A stretch of DNA of 64,000 bases. Source: Vandiemenella viatica (taxonomy: Eukaryota > Arthropoda > Insecta > Orthoptera > Morabidae). This document shows positions 57,931-64,000 of the stretch, piece after piece (position 1 is the first letter of the stretch; each line of letters begins with the position of its first letter). The stretch lies in the NCBI GenBank assembly GCA_031002005.1, contig CM061918.1, forward strand, positions 65,940,531 to 66,004,530. The letters run 5' to 3'. A program made the position numbers and the translations under genes. The notes below the pieces were generated by a model. The model had not been told where the DNA came from and did no database searches. It worked only from the letters and a program-made list of their open reading frames with translations.

Positions 57931-58458
57931 AAAACATATATTTTTCGCTTGTCCAAGATATAAACCTCAAAGACCTAATTTTTTGAGAGATCTAAACAAC
58001 TTTGGTGTAGCCTTTCGAACAAGTATTTCTTGTCTGTTGCATGGCAACAATGTGATTATATATAAATTGTTAGCCAGTTTTATAAAAGCAACAAACATCA
58101 AGATTTAGGCAAATAAGTCCTTCTTATAATGTTTTATTTCCTGTATATAAATAATCATATTTTAATTATACTGTAATTATAGTTTGTGCACAGAGAGCCT
58201 TGTACACTCCCCCCCCCCCCCCACTGTTGGTACAGAGTCCTCTATTTACTTGTTTTACTAATCCTTGATTTTATAAACATGCATGTCTTTTTTTGAGAAT
58301 GATGTGTAATTACTAGTTTATGTATAATTATCATGTAAATTTGTTTATCTGTGCAATGCTTTACTCATTTGTACCAAGCCAATTATCTATATAAATAGCT
58401 GGTGGCTGTATAGTGCCATTTGGCGCTTCAGGCCAAATAAAATAAAATAAAATAAAAA
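57931..58458 (+). pseudogene. LINE-E 3' end: last 55 codons, 3' UTR and tail
   Basis: A short frame 57944-58108 reads FACPRYKPQRPNFLRDLNNF, then GVAFRTSISCLLHG, and stops at TAG. HxxFxCPRY followed by a hydrophobic stretch is how I/Jockey-type ORF2 proteins end. The 3' UTR runs to an (AAATA)n tail at 58435-58458. It continues the reading of 50990-51282. Confidence 0.72.
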
Positions 58459-58459
58459 C

Positions 58460-58507
58460 TCATGCATGAGTAAGGGTAATAACCAAAATATTGTGAAATG
58501 TGCTTGG

Positions 58508-58545
<38 letters not shown>

Positions 58546-58640
58546 TCATTTTATGGCCCTCCTGCATTCAGTTGTGGCAAGTGATAAATTATTTTCCCTA
58601 TCATATCTTATTTTAAACAAATAATAATTGATGTACTGTT
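58460..58640. repeat. Half copy of the 26300 foldback family, with 36-base T-run
   Basis: TAACCAAAATATTGTGAAATGTG, split by a T-run at 58509-58544, then TGGCCCTCCTGCATTC and CCCTATCATATCTTATTTT, follow 26525-26645 in order. Confidence 0.65.
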
Positions 58641-59110
58641 TTCTGCATCCTTTACCCATCTGATTATTGAATAGAGTAAAAGTTGGGTAATGGTTCATTA
58701 CACTAAACAAGCAATGATTAATAATATTTCTTGATTATACCATTTACAGATCACGACAATTATCTGAAACAGCTGAATCAGCTTTCGGGTTGAGTTCATT
58801 GTTTATAACCACTGTAGATCACTATTTTACTTTCCAGAAATACAGTTCAATATTGTTTCTTGGTCTCTGTAGATTAAAGGATTTAATACTCTCATTGAGA
58901 CAATTTTGCCCAGGGTGTGTTTCACTGTTATCACAGTCTTTAGGAAGGTTCACAAACAGCCTTAAAGATGTTATTGTAAGGATCTTAGAATTTTGGTCAA
59001 TTCTAGTTTTGCTTAGGCGGGACTTAGAAATTTCAAGAAGTATAGTTTTCAACCTTAAGGAATTTCCCTGTAATCTTGCTCATAGTTGTAATTCATTATA
59101 ATAATCATTT
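58641..59110. other. Unassigned DNA
   Basis: Two overlapping frames on opposite strands (58790-59101 plus, 58822-59052 minus) have no motif; not supported as genes. Confidence 0.3.
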
Positions 59111-59115
59111 TTATG

Positions 59116-60327
59116 TGTAATTATCATATTGGGAAACGTTTGGTTTAAGAGTTATTCCCGTTTGTTCAAGTTTTGAAACACGCGATCAGAATAGTGAAAT
59201 TCTAAGATTTGTAATAACTTTAAATCCAGTAAAGCTACAACCGATCTTTTATCACCAGCTGTAGTCAGCACTATCCCCGATATTTTGGCAATAAAATTAA
59301 ATAATTTGGTAAAGGTTAATTAGTGATTTTAATTAAGAGAAAAAAATAAGCTTTTTTATTAAAAGAGATATCAGTTTGAATTTTGTATCAGCAGATAGCC
59401 CTAATTAAGACGATTTCATACATATATGGGTTTTCATCAAAAGTTTTAGTATTTGTCCGGTAATTAAGTTTTTGTAAAATAGATTGTCGCGGATTGTTGT
59501 GCACGCACGTAAAAAGTTCTAGAACACTTAGGGATTTTACCCAAATTTGAATGTATCACTATGCGGAGGCTTCAACAGCTAAAACTCTAAAATTAATTAC
59601 TCTAAATTTCTAAAGAGACTGCCGTCGGACTTCTAGTAGATAAGTCTAGATATTGTCAAAGTTTAAACATTTTTGATAATTGGGATCATCAAATAAATTT
59701 CGTACTCTTTGACCTACGCGGAGGAAAAAGATGTGATACATTTGCTGACGTCACTGGTTCTCGTGGTTTCGATAAAAGAGCCGGTCTGTTCTTGCCGGGG
59801 GTCTGTTCCGGTCTGTCTGTTGCTGTCCGCGGTTTGTTCCTGCTTGTGGTCGTCTCACCTAGTCGTTCGTCTCGTGTGGTTGTAACTCGCCATGCGGGCT
59901 AGTTCAATCATGTTGGATCGTGTCGTGTTATATTGCAACTTCAATGACTGTTAAGAACTTGTAAATTTACTAAAGGGGTTTCGGTCGGTTAGATTTCTCT
60001 CCACAATCTGTAATTTTAGGAAAAGAGAGTTCGATATGCGTGCTCAACTGTAAATGCTATTTTGAACTTTTGACTTTGAAAATAAAACTTGGATTTTTCT
60101 AACAGTGAACCTGTGTTCTTCAGTAGTTAGCATAAAACCCTTTTCAAAATTTGGGGGTATCAAATTTTGTGGCGACCGAAGACATTCAGTTGAGTTATCC
60201 TGGCTACATGGTCAAATTAAATCAAATCAAATTTAAGCAAGTATTACTGAGAACTGTGAGTCTACAAGAGTGTAAGTTAAGGCACTAAGGCGATACTTAG
60301 CCCCGGTATGCGGCCTGGGTCCTTACA
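59116..60327 (+). mobile_element. Solo LTR, family 2, TSD TTATG
   Basis: Starts TGTAATTATCATATTGGG and ends GGGTCCTTACA, flanked by TTATG at 59111-59115 and 60328-60332. Promoter-like part: TGACGTCA at 59746-59753 and GATAAAAGAG at 59771-59780. Poly(A) signal AATAAA at about 60080. TGGCGACC at 60170-60177 lies 150 bases before the end. No coding. Confidence 0.87.
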
Positions 60328-60337
60328 TTATGTATGT

Positions 60338-62740
60338 TAGTGAATGATTTACTTATTGGTTTAATAGCAAGAAGTACAGCTCAGCAGACCTGAAAGATCA
60401 TCAGATATTTTTATGATTAGAGACAGTGACAGGTTAAAGTGTGATACACATGTTATGCTCAGCATTAAACATGATTCATTATAATTGGTTAACTTTATGA
60501 AGATGACAATTTTAGATTCAAGGAATCAATAGGTCATGTTTTGAAGAAATGTCTATGAAGATTCTAACAAATGAGCTTACAATACAAACAAATCATGGTA
60601 ATAAGCATTTAACATTCACGGAGCTGTCATTTGGTTCATGCTTGGGCAGCGCGGTGGGGTTTGCAGCATAAGGACAAGACAAGGAGCACCATGTACTACG
60701 AAGGTCATCACAGTTTTTCCTTCATCCTCCTTGGACACCACCGACCTGCTTTATGTTGCTATCTCATTAACCCCAGTGGTGACCAGGTGGAAGTAATGAC
60801 TATGGGCTCACTAATTGCTCACTTCATTGCTGATATCTTCTTCGAGGAATTAGGAAGATAGGCATCAGACAATGTGGTTCAGTATGGACAAAGCCTTGTT
60901 TGTTCTGACTAAGAACTCCATAAATATGCCAGTGATAGCCATAAATAAAGCAAAAAATCATAGCCTCCAACCAAACCACAACTCCATTTTTCCAATTAAC
61001 TATCATCAGACGTGTCACAGATTACACTAGGAAACTGTTGAGTATGACTGGTGTAAACCCAGTCTATAAGGTGAGTCAAAAAATCAGCTGCCTTGATTAA
61101 CAAAAAAGATAAATAACTCTCACAAAAAACCTATGGGTTTATGAGATTTTTTGAAGGTGAAGTTTATATTAGAGAGGCTAACTGCACAGTAGATAATAGG
61201 CTAGAAGAAGGTAACTGCCACTAAATATCAAATAATATTCTAGATGCTGGTCAGCTATAGGTCAGCACACATCTGTGAATGCTCATGCCATTAATTATAT
61301 TGAATTACATTAGGTGCAATCAAACATAGATGTTTCTATAGATTGAAGTCTAAAGATTGCAGCTATTCAATTGCCATTCAGGTTGCTTCAAGCTGCTGGA
61401 TCATACCACTGAATCACCTAAAAGGGCATTAAACTGTGATGTGGTTGATAGCTTGCTGGTAGTTACCACAGTCACAAGAAGGATTCTCTATTATTTCCAC
61501 TTGTGCATCAAGCTGTCTTGTAGGATCTTTGATTAGTTTGTTAGTCTGCCGTTAATTTTTCTACTCAGTACACCATCCTTCATTTATATTGAAGTGATTT
61601 TGGACCAGCACCTCACCAAACTTTTATGTTGAATACCTTGACTACCATAGTTAAAGATTATCAATACACACTCCAAATTATGTTGTTGACTTTGAAAATT
61701 GTGGACTGCTCTTAAAAAAAGATCAGTGGTGGGGGAGGCAGATAAGGAAGTTACAAGAGATTAGGAAACATCCTAATAATGTCAATGAGTACAGCAGCCT
61801 CAAGTATTGAAATCTGTGGCACTTTATGCTTTGCATGAACAAATCACAGCCCAACATCAACTAAATTGCTAAAGTGAGAGCACCTGACAACTCTGCTCTG
61901 CTAATTGGCAACACCAGTCAAACCTTCCAGAACGCAGATTATTCTGGAGAGAGAGTTGTGTTTAGCAGTATGTGCAGAACACATTACAGCATAGTTTTGC
62001 AATAAAAGAAGGCAGAAGCTTGTTAGACAAAACATTGACATTTTGTATTAGGACACGGAGCCACCCAGATAACATAAAAACTATTGACCGAGGTCAAAGA
62101 ATCCATCAACTGCAGTTAATAATATTAGCAACAGAATAATTATCATGGGTGTCCAGCCGGATAGGGTCATTAAAACACAACATTTTGACAGCTGGCTCTG
62201 CAGTATTTTCAGTATGACTTTCATTGGTTGTAAACCTGCTGCTAGTGCCTTGTCTAAACTGCTTCACATCGTGATACCATTTATAAAGTCAAAATCAGGG
62301 TGCCTTAACACTGCTGTCTACTACAACTCCCATGCCAGACCCGCTCATCTGCTAGTCCACTGACTGAATAGGTAGTCTGATCTTGATGTCCTGGCATCAT
62401 AAAGAGCAAGTGATACAGTCCACACCATGCAGCAAGCAGCAGATTAAATCTAGTGTTAGTGACAATGCCAGAATGGGCACACCGTTGCTCCACACAGGAC
62501 TGTGTACTCAGTCAGTGGACAAGAATGCAAGCAGATTGGGTGAGGGCTTTGTAGTGGATCATGGTCAGGAGCTCCACTAATTAGGATATAAGTGGGATCA
62601 TGATGCAAGGCAGGTCAGTTGAGGCAGTAGCTTACAACTACCAAAAGTCATGTGACACCTGATGAAGGCAGCAGAACCAGCTGTCGAAACATTTCACAAC
62701 ACCTCCGACCATACATCAGTGAAAATTAAATTACAGCAAT
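60338..62740 (+). pseudogene. Decayed Penelope-like region
   Basis: At 60760-60870 the plus strand reads CYLINPSGDQVEVMTMGSLI then AHFIADIFFEELGR. This aligns with the DGVAMGSPLSPxxADxYMEDFE block of the Penelope RT at 9.1-9.7 kb. The next residues (TMWFSMDKACLF frame, about 60870-60905) resemble the following WFRYVDDTF box with the catalytic residues lost. From 61 to 62.6 kb nothing is firmly readable. At 62659-62690 is a hammerhead-like motif of the Penelope type. The element is very old. Confidence 0.5.
62659..62690 (+). ncRNA. Hammerhead-like RNA motif, incomplete
   Basis: CTGATGA, A, GGCAGC, loop AGAACCA, GCTGTC, GAAAC: the hammerhead core strings surround a 6-bp helix (one G-U). An extra A precedes the helix, and I could not find convincing stems I and III or a cleavage triplet. 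Penelope-like elements carry such ribozymes; activity here is doubtful. Confidence 0.4.
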
Positions 62741-64000
62741 TGTAAGGAACTAAGCTGCATACCGGGGTTGAGTATCGCTTAAGTACCTTAACTAACAGTC
62801 TTGATAGCACCTTACTGTCCAAAGAAAGTTTGTTGCATATTTTAATTTAGTTTGACCATGTTGCCAGGATACAACGAGAATGCTAAAAGGTCGCCACAAT
62901 ATTTGATGACCCAAATATTGAAAAGGTATTACAGCAGTTATCGAAATGAAACAGTTCACTTTTCCAAAAAAGTCTTCAAGTTTATTTAAAAGAAATTCAG
63001 AGTTCAAACAGCATTCTTAAGTTGCACAGGCTAATCGAACAATCGATCCAAAAATTACAGATCATGGAGAGAGGTAACCCGCACCAACCCCGACGGAGAT
63101 TTACAAGTTCATATTACGAGAATGAGTACCACGCCCTTGAAACCATGATGGCCGACTTCCGCAATGGCAAACTGAGACCTGCACTACCAACCTAACGTCG
63201 GAATAGCCAACCTACCAACACACGCCTAATTCATCTTACTAACACGACTGCAACCAGGAAAAAGACAAAGACGTCATCGCGACCTATAATTTATACCTTC
63301 GCTGACGTCAGAGCCAGAACGCGACTTTCTGCTAACACTTCTACGATTTAGATCTGAAATATCTCAGTAACTAAACGGTTATCCAAAACTTTAGGTGTGA
63401 CAGTGTTTCTACATATTTAATTGTGAAATGATGAATATTTAGTGAATAATTTTAAGCAACTGGTTTAAAAGTTTTAAGTGGAGGAGTGGACTACTTTCGT
63501 ACCTGGGGAACTACTATTGTTCTGGAAATTTCTACATTTCGTCATTTTATTAATGCCACGGTTTATGCAAATTGTTTTATTATCACTGTGTTCTACAAAA
63601 ATTCCTGAGTTTATTGGTGTGATTTTTATTAAGATCGGTGCAGGGAAAGTTTACTTACTACGTAACCAAAGTGTGATTTCAGTTTTAATTTTATAACTTT
63701 ATTTCTATTAATTTTATCGCAAATCTAAAATTACCATGAGATTCTCTGAGTAAAAATACATATTCTGAAAGTTATCTCATCTCTGTATCTACTTTAGATC
63801 GGCTGGAAGATATTTCTAAATCGACCTCATGGTCATGATGAAAACTGAATTTTAAGGTCTCTATAAAATCGATTCTATTGACTGGAATTACTTGAAATAA
63901 TTATATGTGATATTAGATTTTTAGTTCTTTCCGGAAATCTACTTTTTATTTCGGAGATCCTCTAGGATTTTGAGATAAAAATTATTAAAAGTGAGGTGCA
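62741..64000 (-). mobile_element. LTR of family 2, partial, runs off the window
   Basis: Read on the minus strand it ends TTCCTTACA and matches the last ~250 bases of the LTR at 59116-60327. The match includes TGGCGACC (62896-62889), the TTTGG-TATCAAAT block before it, AATAAA (minus, near 62978), and a TGACGTCA at 63303-63310. Its 5' end is beyond the window. An open frame at about 62950-63190 lies in it and is not a gene. Confidence 0.75.

Noticed and set aside
62659..62690. A working hammerhead ribozyme
   Set aside because: The core strings and helix II are present, but there is an extra A, no convincing stem I or III and no cleavage triplet; reported only as hammerhead-like.
62950..63190. 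Open plus-strand frame with acceptor-like AG and good codon look (MERGNPHQPRRRF then a coiled-coil-like ending before TAA)
   Set aside because: The stretch lies in the part of the 62741 LTR that aligns with the untranslated 3' part of the LTR at 59116-60327 in inverse, where no such frame exists. The open frame is chance.
1..64000. CRISPR arrays, bacterial operons, tRNA genes
   Set aside because: No spaced direct repeats of CRISPR type, no operon-like packing of open frames, and no tRNA-like A and B boxes with cloverleaf potential were seen; the window is eukaryotic.

Overview
This is a 64-kb piece of an animal nuclear genome, almost certainly an arthropod and most likely an insect with a large, repeat-rich genome. 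It is AT-rich, has no operon-like gene packing, and shows one split gene with GT-AG introns. It carries mariner, Tc1, hAT, piggyBac and pogo DNA transposons together with CR1-like, I-like and RTE-like non-LTR retrotransposons (LINEs) and Penelope-like elements. The species cannot be named from the sequence. The LINE labels A to E are mine and local to this window.

The only host gene I can support lies on the minus strand. Two coding exons (38065-38283 and 25919-26072) of a leucine-rich-repeat protein splice in phase across a 12-kb intron. The protein ends at 25919; its N-terminal exons lie beyond 38.3 kb or outside the window. The intron holds a foldback repeat, a ~180-bp tandem array, an antisense I-like LINE, a nearly complete CR1-like LINE (31.6-36.0 kb) and a solo LTR.

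0-10.3 kb: small inverted-repeat elements including a pogo MITE, LINE-A fragments, a decayed Tc1 transposase, two Penelope fragments, and a LINE gag-like ORF1 preceded by two 5S-rRNA-like tandem units. 10.5-17.1 kb: a mariner with an exact 60-bp internal duplication, a hAT element with a perfect 8-bp target-site duplication (TSD), and a LINE-A copy. 18-25.5 kb: RTE-like remnants, a piggyBac MITE flanked by TTAA, a solo LTR and two tandem arrays. 38.6-50.9 kb: antisense LINE-A interrupted by LINE-B, a foldback element, a DNA transposon with 8-bp TSD, an exact 282-bp tandem duplication, a solo LTR, and unassigned DNA.

51.0-58.5 kb is a four-level nest: an I-like LINE is split by LINE-A, which is split by a solo LTR, which carries two mariner-type elements. 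59.1-64.0 kb: one complete and one partial LTR in opposite orientation around a decayed Penelope region.

The least expected result is a family of five complete solo LTRs (21701-23404, 36244-37770, 52843-56508, 45916-47047, 59116-60327) plus one partial (62741 to the window end). Each complete copy has TG...CA ends and a 4-bp (one possibly 5-bp) TSD. Most carry a TGGCGACC-like block near the 3' end, a motif normally expected just outside an LTR as a primer-binding site. No internal region of the family is present here. No intact, clearly autonomous transposon is present; the best preserved are LINE-C and the RT half of the second LINE-A copy.
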